DNA of 64,000 nt, from positions 38,137,255-38,201,254 of the forward strand of contig CM039119.1 of NCBI GenBank assembly GCA_022036555.1, read 5' to 3'. The notes under the pieces are model-generated. The model searched no databases, was not told the DNA's origin, and saw nothing but the letters and a program-made list of their open reading frames with translations. Below, one piece after another: positions 1 to 9,861 of this stretch (positions are counted from its first letter, which is position 1; every line of letters begins with the position of its first letter). The position numbers were made by a program, and so were the translations under genes. Origin of the DNA: Microstegium vimineum (taxonomy: Eukaryota; Streptophyta; Magnoliopsida; Poales; Poaceae).

Positions 1-1744
1 CAATCATCCGAACAATCATACACGAAGCAATAAAGATATGATCAGAACATTACACCATAAACAATAAAGAGGTTTTGAAAAGGTTATAAAACAGATCTAT
101 ACTTTACTACGATCACAAAGACGCAAGAATCACGCTAATCGGATCTAAAACGATTAAACTATAGATTAAACAAGATTTTGAAAAGGGCAAGATTAAAGCA
201 TTAACAAATTAATTTACTTTGATTTTCAAAAGTAATTAACATAGATGAAATCTATACTACTAGATAGAGCATAAAATTACGGATCTAACGCAACTTGAAC
301 GGATCGATTTGGATTTAAAACGAGCAAATTATAAGCATTTGAAAATCAGTGGCAAAACTGTAATTAGGGTTTCTCTTTTATTTTCAAATTAAACCGATCT
401 GAAAAAGGGAATACGTTTTTCCGAGGGGAAAGCGTAAAGCTGGAATCCGCCTTCTGGACTGCGGGTTGAGAGTAGAAAAGAGCAGGGGCTCTTTAGCAAG
501 ATTACCCGCGAAGGGGTACGGGGCAATCTGGTTCGTTGGATCTAAGATGGATGGCTCAGATTAGAAGAGGGGAGGAAGAGGGCGGCGCAGAGGCTGGAGC
601 AAGGCGGCGCACGGCGGGGCGCCATGCCCGACGGCCGAAGCTCGCCGGCGATGAGCAATCCCGAGCTATGGTGCTTGGTTTTCGAATCTGAGGGCACCGG
701 GAGAACGAGGAAGGGGAGGAGAATTCACCGACGTGTTCGGCGGGGCTCAGGAAAACACAGAGGCGGCTGGCGGTGTGGAACAGCGGCGGTAGAGCTCTTC
801 ACACGGCGGCGCGAGGTGGTTAGGGGCTCGGGTGCTCAATCCGGCCGGAAAAAGGGTCGGGGAGCGAGAGGAGAGCACGGCGGACTCGCCTAGGGCAACG
901 GTGAGGCTTGGGGATGAGTGTGGACGGCCGGCGACGGTGAACCGCGACGGCGGTTACCCTGCGCACGGCGACAGAGCCCACCGGCGGCCAAACGAGAGAG
1001 AACAGAGAAGGGGGAAGTGTTCCGCGGACACGCGTATGCGATGCGAGGGTCGGTGAGACTTACCGCGGCCGGAGTTGCGTGGAACGGCGGCTCGACGGCG
1101 AGGGCAGAGCGGCAGCAAAGGCGGCACTGCTACGGCGCCTTGCAAGGCGAGGCACTGCGAGTAGATGGGGGAAAACGGCGCGGTGGCGGCGCTATTTATG
1201 GGAGGCAGAGGGAGAGTCCGGGGCGCGCACGCCTGGACGCGGGGCGGACGCGGCGCGGCGCGACGCGGCGGACGGAGTCCGGCTCGGACTCGAGCGCGAG
1301 GGAGAAGACGACGGCCTGACAGGCGGGGCCGCGTTGTCAGTGGAAGGGAGGAGGGGACGGCGCGGTGCGGGCCTGCGGAGCTGGGCCGCAGGGAGGAGGC
1401 CGGCCCACTGCGGAAGAAGTGAGGGGGAGGGGGAAACAGGCCGACTGGGCCAGACAGGCCGAAAGAGAGATCAGAGAGAGAAAAGAGTTTTTCCTTTTTC
1501 TTTTTATTTTGCTTTTCCAAATTGATTTTTCAAAATTGATTTTGAAATGTTTTCTAGGGTTTTGCCAATCAAGCAACACAAGAAAATATGCAAAGGCATG
1601 TTATGCACAAACAAGTTAACCCTAACATGATATTAGTTTTAATTTTTATTTATTTAATTCTATGCTTCACAAAATTGCTTGAAATAAATCAAATTTAACT
1701 CAAATTCAAATCTAATTTACTAATTCAAATTTTAGGGTGTTACA
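1..1744 (+). repeat. LTR fragment (5' end outside window), same family as the solo LTR at 16425-18540
   Basis: The right end reads GGGTGTTACA, the same as the end of the LTR at 18531-18540. The segment around 60-200 (cacaaagacgcaagaatcac followed by a gctaatcg motif) is recognisably the same as about 17400-17470. A GC-rich middle (540-1450) followed by an AT-rich tail is also shared. The long ORFs on both strands in 620-1620 are compositional shadows of the GC-rich part. The LTR ends directly against an Athila-type reverse transcriptase sequence, so it is inserted inside that older element. No internal domain follows, so it is a solo LTR or a truncated copy. The superfamily cannot be set from the LTR alone; a gypsy element is the likelier guess. 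Confidence 0.75.
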
Positions 1745-3365
1745 ACCCATCGCATTCCAACTGATCCAGAAATTGCACCATCTAGAGAGCCCCAACGTAG
1801 GCTAAATAATATGATGACAGAGGTTGTTAAGAAAGAGGTATTAAAGTTGTTGCATGCTGGGATCATTTATCCTATGCTGCACAGTGAGTGGGTAAGTCCT
1901 GTTCAAGTTGTTCATAAGAAAGGTGGTATGACCGTTGTTAGAAACGAAAGGAAATGAACTAATTTCATAGAGAACTATCACGGGTTGGCGTATGTGCATA
2001 GACTATAGAAAAATAAATAAAGCTACAAAGAAAGATCACTTTCCACTACCCTTTATTGATGAAATGTTAGAGCGTTTGGCTAACCACTTGTTCTTTTGTT
2101 TTCTTGATGGTTACTTTGGATACCACCAAATTCCTATTTATCTTGATGATCAAAGCAAAACCACTTTTACATGTCCATATGGAACCTATGCTTATTGTAG
2201 AATGTCTTTTGTATTATGTAATGCTCATGCTTCTTTTCAAAGATGCATGATGTCTATATTTTCTGATATGATTGAAGAAATCATAGAAGTTTTCATGGAT
2301 GATTTTTCTGTTTATGGAAAAACTTTTAATGATTGTCTTGAAAATTTAGATAAGGTTTTGCAAAGATGTGAAGAATAACACTTAGTTCTTAATTGGGAAA
2401 AATGTCATTTTATGGTTAGAGAAGGAATAGTGCACATTTAGTGTCTGAAAGAGGTATAGAGGTAGACAAAGCTAAAGTTGAAGTTATTGAACAACTACCT
2501 CCACCTGTAAACATAAAAGGAATCTGAAGCTTTCTTGATCATTGTGGTTTTTATCGTCGATTTATAAAAGATTTTTCACATATTGCTAGACCACTAACTA
2601 GTCTGTTAGCTAAGGATGCTCCTTTTGAATTTGATGATGCGTGTTTGAAATCTTTTAATATCCTTAAAGAAGCACTCATCTCTGCACCAATCATTCAACC
2701 CTCTGATTGGTCTTTACCTTCTGAAATTATGTGTGATGCTAGTGATTATGTTGTGGGGGCAGCTTTGGGACAAACTAAAGATAAAAATTATCATGCAATT
2801 ACCTATGATAGTAAAACAATGATAGGAGCACAACTTAATTATGCAACTACTGAAAAGGAACTCATGGCTGTTGTTTATGCTATAGATAAATTTAGATCTT
2901 ACTTAGTAGGAGCAAAAGTAATTGTTTACACTGATCATGCTGCTTTAAAATATTTTCTCACTAAGAAAGATGCTAAACCACGCTTAATAAAATGAATTCT
3001 TCTACTCTAAGAATTTGACTTGGAAATAAAGGACACAAAGGGAGTAGAGAATCCTGTTGTTGATCACTTGTCTAGAATATGTTTTGAGAATTCGTAGGAA
3101 CTACCTATCAATGACTCGCTAAGGGACGACATGTTATTCAAGGTAACAAAATCAGACTCTTGGTACGCGAATATTGTCAACTTTATGGTTGGAGGTCATG
3201 TATCACTAGGGAGAATAGAAGAAGGCTTATATATGAAAGTCGTCTCCACATATGGGATCCACTGTACCTCTTCAGAGTCTGCGCAGATGGCTTGCTCAGA
3301 AGATGTGTGCAGGCGGAGGAAGGCATCCAGATCATTCAGAAGTGCCATTTAGCACCATATGATGT
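1745..3365 (+). pseudogene. Decayed Ty3/gypsy pol fragment, Athila lineage (RT, RNase H, start of integrase)
   Basis: Broken frames read in order through a reverse transcriptase N-terminus (from 1745), the RT core (1992-2378), the RT/RNase H connection (2380-2640), RNase H (2645-2995), and an HHCC-type zinc-finger region at the start of integrase (about 3160-3365). The RT active site is FMDD (about 2295-2306), with MCIDYRK and FPLPFIDEMLERL upstream, which is the Athila/Tat style of gypsy RT. Frames are interrupted by stops and shifts, for example near 1955, 2376 and 2993. Gag, protease, the integrase core and LTRs are missing. The 5' side is cut by the LTR ending at 1744 and the 3' side fades into unrelated sequence. 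It cannot encode an enzyme. Confidence 0.88.
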
Positions 3366-3638
3366 TGGTATGGATTGTGATATAATTTAGTTCAAATTTC
3401 ACTTTAATCCACCTAACACAAATGCGAACCTACCACATTATCCAAACAAGACTTAAATGACCTGTGACGTGTTGTGGAAACTTAGTAACCTAGGAAGCAA
3501 ACAAGTTCAATTTCATCAGTTATTATAGCTAAATGTGTCTGACCTCCACTAGGCCATAAAAAGGCCACACAAGGCTCCTTGCAAACCAACAGTGCCTAAC
3601 TAGACATCGTTAAGAGCAAGGACTCATGGAGACATTTA
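3366..3638. other. Unassigned spacer between the Athila fragment and a MITE
   Basis: AT-rich sequence with no open frame of note and no recognisable repeat. It ends with the TTA that forms the left target-site duplication of the next MITE. Confidence 0.5.
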
Positions 3639-3775
3639 GTCTTTGTTTAGATGTGCATATATCTCCCTCAAACCACATATGCTAAGCTGGATTGGAGTAG
3701 AATGTAATTTAATTTTACTCAAATCCACTCGAACACATATGGTTTGAGAGAGATACATATACATCAAACAAGGCC
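3639..3775. mobile_element. Tourist-like MITE (PIF/Harbinger type), 137 bp
   Basis: The left end gtctttgtttagatg and the right end catcaaacaaggcc are inverted repeats. The pairing continues inwards, with ctccctcaaaccacatatg opposite cacatatggtttgagagag. The element is flanked by TTA at 3636-3638 and 3776-3778, the target duplication expected for PIF/Harbinger elements. The GGCCTTGTTT terminus is typical of grass Tourist MITEs. It has no coding capacity. Confidence 0.85.
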
Positions 3776-3864
3776 TTAAAAATAAGAAAAAGAATCCATT
3801 CATCCCACACGAGCTCGCCGCTAATGAGACTCCTCTAAGTAGGGGTGACAATCCTACCCTTCAG

Positions 3865-4064
3865 GGTTGTATCACGGCGCAATGGCAAAGGCCATTGGTT
3901 TGGGGGCTCCCACCCAGGGTTCAAATCCTGGGTGCGACACTTTATTCTGGATTTATTCCAGATTTTTCCGGCGCTATGCATTAAGTGGTAGGCGACGTTC
4001 CCGTCGACAGCGAGGCGTCTGTGGTGACTTCGTCAACTTCAAGATTTGCCGGCTCATTCCTTTG
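3865..4064 (+). mobile_element. tRNA-derived SINE, cereal type
   Basis: A pol III B box, GGTTCAAATCC, lies at 3918-3928, with an A-box-like stretch about 40 bp upstream (gcgcaatggcaaagg). The downstream body contains aggcgacgttcccgtcga and tggtgacttcgtcaa, sequences characteristic of a widespread grass SINE family. The tail runs out in a T-rich ttcctttgtaat. There is no cloverleaf beyond the promoter boxes, so this is not a functional tRNA gene. Target duplications were not found, so the exact ends are approximate. Confidence 0.8.
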
Positions 4065-5170
4065 TAATATGATTTAAAATAAACTTTAAATTGATTTACT
4101 AGAATATGTGTTTTTTGCCCATGTAATTTTTGCATTTCTAACTCATTTATCTATGATAACCTATTTACGAGAATTTAGTGTGATTTACGAAAATTAAAAT
4201 TGAAGGTGAATTACTATACTGCATGCTTTGCTCCCCCTATGAATTTGATATCATGGTTTACGATAAATTTATACATGATTTACTAGAATTCATGCCTTGA
4301 ATAAGATTTACTAGAAGCTATGTTTACGACACTTATACCACGCGGCGCAACACCCGGGCCCTACCTCTTCGCTCGGCTGCAGGCCCACTGGGCCACCCTA
4401 CGCTCTACGTACGTGATTCTAGCTCTAGACTAGATCTGGGTGCTCTTGCTCCTCTTCCTCTCTCATTCATCATATTCATAGTCGTACCGTACGTACGCGG
4501 GCCTTACTGCGTTCTACTCCTATATATATTTTCTCGCAAGTTTTTTTTTTCTGTTTTGTTCGTATCACTCAGAGGGAGGACGCCATGACCGTGAGTTGCA
4601 GGCGCTTGAATGAATGAAACAAACGAGGCCTCAGATGTTGCTGTGGCGCAGGAGACCACGGTGGGCGCAGCATCTGACGGCCGGGAGGGAACGCGATGGA
4701 CGAGCGCCATGCTTGTTTGTCGAGGCAGCAAGCACCGCCGCAGCACAAAAGCCGCGGGACACGGCCGGGTGCAGGCGTGCAGCACCCACCGTCCCACCCA
4801 ACGCCAATGCTAATGCTAATGCCAATGCCAGCAGCTACCATGGCTAACCTCCAGCAGTCAAGTCTGCTTACTTGCTGTCCCTAGTCTCGACTCCCTGCCA
4901 TGGCACGCACAGATTTACCAGTGTAACCGTTTGCATTGGAGTGATGGAAGGAGACATGCCAGCATCTCTCTAGTTGTAAAATAAACTCTGCTCCAATTCA
5001 TTTCCCACAGTAAAACTTCACCACTTCTCTAGCACCAGTAAAGCATTTCTTTCGACAACAAACAACACACCAATGGGTGTACATGTACTACTCTACTCTT
5101 TCATTACCAAATAAAACCTCCTGAAACATTTCCATAATACAGAATCCAGACAAGGAAACGTTAACTACTC
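4065..5170. other. Non-coding spacer with mixed composition
   Basis: 4065-4330 is AT-rich, with several scattered copies of a gatttactagaa-like motif. 4330-4900 is GC-richer, with a TATA-like ctatatatat at about 4519 and an (aatgct)n-like run near 4803-4830. Overlapping ORFs of 62-97 codons on both strands here show no domain or splice structure. No gene is supported. Confidence 0.45.
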
Positions 5171-5270
5171 AAGTTACAGGGTGTTGTACAAACTGCCTTC
5201 TAGTACACAGCACCCATTTCAAGTTACAGGGTGTTGTACAAACTGCTTTCTAATACACAGCACCCGTTTT
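5171..5270. repeat. 50-bp tandem duplication (two copies)
   Basis: The block beginning aagttacagggtgttgtaca occurs at 5171 and again at 5221, and the two 50-bp units differ at only a few positions. A short ATGC microsatellite (gcatgcatgcatgc) follows at about 5288-5316. Confidence 0.85.
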
Positions 5271-5505
5271 TTGGCCTATCTCTCCTCATGCACGCATGCA
5301 TGCATGCTTGCATGCGTCAATCAACCTGCGGCTACCCAGGAGACAAATGACAAATCACTTCGATCATGCCGCCTCATGTTTCCTCAGGGCATGCAACGAT
5401 AGCAGGCACAACCAACATTCCTATTAACAGTCACAGACATATAATCTGCTATCAAGTACTTCCACACAACACGACACAACAACGCTGAAACACTACACTC
5501 AGCAA

Positions 5506-5752
5506 GACTTTATTTTGTTTCTAAGCGTCACAGGATGCGCAATGAACAATGCAATTGGCGGTGGGGTGGCATCCTGGTTCAGTCGGGCAGCTGGAAGCAG
5601 GGGTCCAAGGGCATGCACGAATGCCACAGTACAGGGTTGCAGTAGACTCCAAATGGGAGAAAACTGGCCATCTGTTTGTCTATGCTGCGATCACAAATGA
5701 ATCCCAACTCCCAAGTTGGTAGGCTGGCGGTGCAGCAAATCATGACACTCCT
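5506..5752 (-). other. Possible 3'-terminal exon / poly(A) site on the minus strand
   Basis: On the minus strand a pyrimidine tract followed by ccacag at about 5753-5758 looks like a splice acceptor. AATAAA lies at 5509-5514 (read TTTATT on plus). This could be a distal 3' exon of the SET gene ending at 9862, whose last codons read GAG followed by GTATGA and so could also act as a donor. The distance (about 4 kb) and lack of protein homology make this speculative; cDNA would decide it. Confidence 0.2.
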
Positions 5753-7629
5753 GTGGAAAAAGAACCAGCTCCAATCAGTCATGGCTCAAAGAGCGGTGGC
5801 TAACAAACATGTGATGCAGACTCAGGCTACAGCTTGTCTAAAGCAGCACTACAGCATGGTAGGAGGTACATAGTTTATTTTTCCACATTTTTTTTTCTAA
5901 AAAAATAAAAAAAAAGGAAATGGATGTGGTTTATAATCCATCTATACCTAATATTAAAAAACAAAAAATTTGCGTCTATGTAATCAGTAAACAGTTTTGT
6001 AAATTATGATGATGTAAATCTTGAAACTGATGGGCCTAGATCAATGAAGTAAAGCCAAACAGGTGGAGACCCTCTCCCCCTGTTGACAGTCAAAAAAAAA
6101 AAAGAGAGAGAAAATGCTTTCTCCAAATTGTGGTCCATTGCACTCTCCCTGTCCATGTGTTCGTCTTAGTAGCAGTACATGATGAATTAGAGATTAAAGT
6201 GCTAATAGGTTTATTGTCACATCCGTAACCCAAACTCACAAACCATACTCATACAAGTTAGAATAGCACACTTCCAACCACAGTACGGAGTCTGATTACA
6301 AAACACATTAGAACAGATGATGCTGAAGCAAAATAAAAATATATAAAAAAGAAAACTCTCCCGAAGTCAGTCCCTCTAAAGGTAGCTGGCCAGATTACAT
6401 TTCTAAAGACGCACTGCTTAATTGGAAGTTGAGACTTAAACCACATCTCATGCCAATCCTTGCACAACTATTCCTAGTGTAAGAATGCAATATAATATTA
6501 CTGAACAAAAAAATTAAAGAAAAAAGGATAGGAAAATATCTTTCGCAAACTATGATTGACACACAATTGGGATTTGTATAAAAGAATGGTCTGATTTCAA
6601 AAACAGTGGTAGTGAACTATTACAATTACCTTCAATGATCAATCTTCATCGAAATCAACCTGTAATTATATTGTACAATGATAAGTTAGCTTCTAGACAA
6701 TTCTCTAGCAACTGAAAAGAATTGATTTTCAATTTGTCACAGCCTTGGTTTGACAAAATCATCAGCAGACCAAGAAGATTCAGAATAGCAGATAAATTCC
6801 CCATGCATTTTCCATGGGTACTGAAGAACAAAAAAAAGGGCATATAATTTGCTTATCTAGTTTTCTGAGAAGAAAAGGCACAAAGAGCAGAAGTCAATCC
6901 CAAGAGAAGTAAAATTGTCTGTTTGCTGGATCAGTTACATCATGGAACTGGTTGAAAGTTAAGATAGGAAGCAAAAGTAGGGAAGAATTTAATGGAAGAT
7001 GGTACATAATTGATAGGACAAAACAGAGGGTCAAGTCCTTTCCTAGTCCAAGGCATTTAAGTACCAACATTCATGCCCTTAATTTCCACCAACTGAATGC
7101 TTCATAAATCTTAAGCGTGTATTTGGCTAAAGCACAAGCAACGTTTATAGTAATAGTAACTGCATAAACATGTATAGGCTACAACTCAAACATGCTTAGG
7201 CCTTTGGAAACAGTATCTAGTAATCTCACAAAAGAACAGAAAAGAAAAAATAGAGTAATACTGTATGGTATAACACATTAGAATAATTGAAGTAAAATGT
7301 TTTGAAGTTAAAACTATTGTTTATTGAGCATCCTCCCTCTATTTTTTTTCATCTACTGTAACACCTTAGATGATAGAACCTATGGGGTCTAACAATGCAA
7401 ACTTTGGATATTACTAAAGCAAATTCACCAAAGTTGGACTTCATCTTCCACCTTGTGATATTAAAACCTTTTGTATGGTAATAGTCAGATTGAAATTGCA
7501 GTATCTTGTCTCCAAATTTCAGAAGTCTTAAGGGAGATACTAGTTTAGTGTTTATTTATTCCTGTTTTATTAATGAATTTTACATTTTCTGGGTCTTTTA
7601 GGTTTAGAAAAAATGGCCACTGTCAATTA
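5753..7629. other. Gene-free AT-rich stretch
   Basis: Only short, unrelated ORFs are present. It contains poly(A)-like runs (5890-5930, 6090-6110) that look like retroposed or low-complexity sequence. No domain, tRNA or clear transposon end was recognised. Confidence 0.4.
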
Positions 7630-7849
7630 CTACCTCCAGTAAAAAATATATGACAAATTTGACTTTGCACTGTCTTTGATGCATACCTTTGACCACTAAT
7701 ATCTTCTAGCATTTGTTCTTAAATCTTCAAAATTTATGAGATTTTGCAAATGTTTTCCAATACAAATCAACACATATATCTTGCATGTTTGGAAACTAAA
7801 TAGTTTAAAAGTGATTGATGTTTGTAGTTTTTCCAATTAGCAGAGGGAG
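7630..7849. mobile_element. Stowaway-like MITE, about 220 bp
   Basis: The left end CTACCTCCAGT and the right end AGCAGAGGGAG are short inverted repeats of the Tc1/mariner Stowaway type. They are flanked by TA at 7628-7629 and 7850-7851. The interior is AT-rich and non-coding. Pairing of the ends is imperfect, so this is an old copy. Confidence 0.65.
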
Positions 7850-7851
7850 TA

Positions 7852-9861
7852 CTTTCTGGGACAGATCAAAATGACATGAACAGACAGAGACCCAGATGCA
7901 ATGAGGTTTCAAGTCATGTTACCATCTGATAAAAAAATCTAGTAGTTATAACATTCAACGCTCATCTGGCCAAACACATGGACAATCTCCTAAATTTTTC
8001 CCCATCCAGTGAGCATCATGTTAGTAATTTCATTCTTTAAAAATCTTCCTTTTTATCATGTTTTGCCTCCATAAAGGAAAATAGTCATGTTCAAATTAAG
8101 TGTCTCCACACAAAGTACTAAAGGTGTAACGATGGTGTTGTTGGGAGATAAAGAAAATATTATAAAATTTCAAACCACATGAGTCAATGTTTTCAAGGCA
8201 ACATGATGCCTAGTTGCTTGGCGTAATAATGACACCATGACTGGTGCAGCTAGAGCACCTAGATGGTCAAAGGCAACATTAATCAGATTAGGCAGAGTGG
8301 CATTGGACCACCTGGGCCAGGTGGAATGGAAAGTAGGAGAAAGAAGTGAAGGTGGAGGTGGATGAGGGTGGTGGTGATGGTGCAGCAACCAGAGCAAGGA
8401 CAGGTCGACAGGAAGCAGATGTGCGGCCACTGTTGAGAAGGCTCGATTGATGAATTTTGCCTCCCCTGCCATCCCTGTCTGCTCCATGTCAACCCTCCAT
8501 TAAGGATGCTTCCACATGCTGCTGGACTCCAACACTTTGCCCCAAAACCTCCTTAGGCATGGCAGTGAGATGAACTAGAAGAAGAGTGGACAGTATCACC
8601 TTCAACTCTAGAACTACTTGTTGAAGTTGAAGATAGCAATAGCAAGAGAAGCATTGCTCAACAATCAGCCTTGCCCCAATGTTGTAGGGCTCAGCAACTG
8701 TTTCCTTCATTTGCCTTTTCCAGCAACAAATCATCTGATCAAAACGTCCTGGTCAATGATACAAGTCAGATGACTTGTTCAGCCAGTTTAGTCAAAGGCA
8801 CAAACTGGATGGCTAATTGGTGATTATTTGACAATTTGATGACAATGCTCCATGTGGTAGAATGCCAATATTGCAGGTGCACGAGTATACATGCAGATGC
8901 TTATAACCAGAAAACCATCATATTAAAAAGCTAATAGAGTAAGAATAAAATTGGTGGTGAATCTGATTTAGAAATAAAAACTGGTGATGAATACAACTTT
9001 TCATTAGATGGAAAGGTGATTCGAATAATGAAAGATAGTGGCACATTGGAAATATGTATTGAATTCAGTGGTAACATTAATCCGAACTGTCTATCAATAA
9101 AGCCATTTCAGTGAGTACCCAGTAAAGCCATTTCAGTGAGTACCTAGAACATCTATAAATATCTTAATTGGAAACTAACACCTATTGTGTCATCTAACTT
9201 GCACTGAGAGGTAACAATGTAAAAAAAAAAAGCTGACCACTTTTATAACACATTGTTCAAAATTAGTCATGAAAACAATTGGCCAAGATACCGTAACAAA
9301 CCAATTTTATGCCCAATAAACAGTAAAAGTTCCAGGCAAATATGGATCCCAGAACAATGTAATTCAACTTCAACATCAGTCTGGATATGCAGCTTTGGAA
9401 ATATAGAAAGTACGAATAAAACATACACCCTTCAAATTCTTACATGAGCTCCCTATCCTAAACATGAAATTTAATCTTACTAGACCCCTAAACAAGGGAT
9501 CAGTCATGATCCCAGTCCAATTGGTGGCGTCGGCATCCACATTAGTACGATCAGAAGTTGGTACCCTAGTACCTTGAATAGGAGCTCACATGATGTAACA
9601 AACAAACCACAAGGACAGCCTATCCATGAATGCTCTATTATAATGCTATGCAGTGAAGTCTGAGCATGTTGTCTACTGACCTTGTAAGTAACTCAGAGAT
9701 GTAAAACTACTAAATTCATGCAAGATACTCTAAAAGCTATAGAATGACCAACAAAAATGTTGACCAATGCCCACATTTAACATTAACAACAAAAGCAAAA
9801 GCCTGAGCTAGCAATGCCATGGTAACCTTTCAGGATGGGAACCAAAAGCAATAAATGACTG
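7852..9861. other. Downstream flank of the SET gene, no gene recognised
   Basis: Two overlapping minus-strand ORFs of 105 and 81 codons (8170-8487 and 8489-8734) sit in a GC-richer patch. They have low-complexity histidine/proline stretches and no domain, and are not supported as genes. A short direct duplication (agtaaagccatttcagtgagtac) occurs near 9100-9145. Part of this region may be the 3' UTR of the minus-strand gene. Confidence 0.4.

Noticed and set aside
624..1619. Several long overlapping ORFs on both strands
   Set aside because: They lie in the GC-rich part of an LTR, have biased composition and no domains, and equivalents occur in the related LTR at 17716-18439.
3880..3950. tRNA gene
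   Set aside because: A and B boxes are present but the sequence continues into a SINE body and does not fold as a complete tRNA.
8170..8734. Minus-strand ORFs of 105 and 81 codons
   Set aside because: Low-complexity products, no domain, no splice context that joins them; not supportable as a gene.
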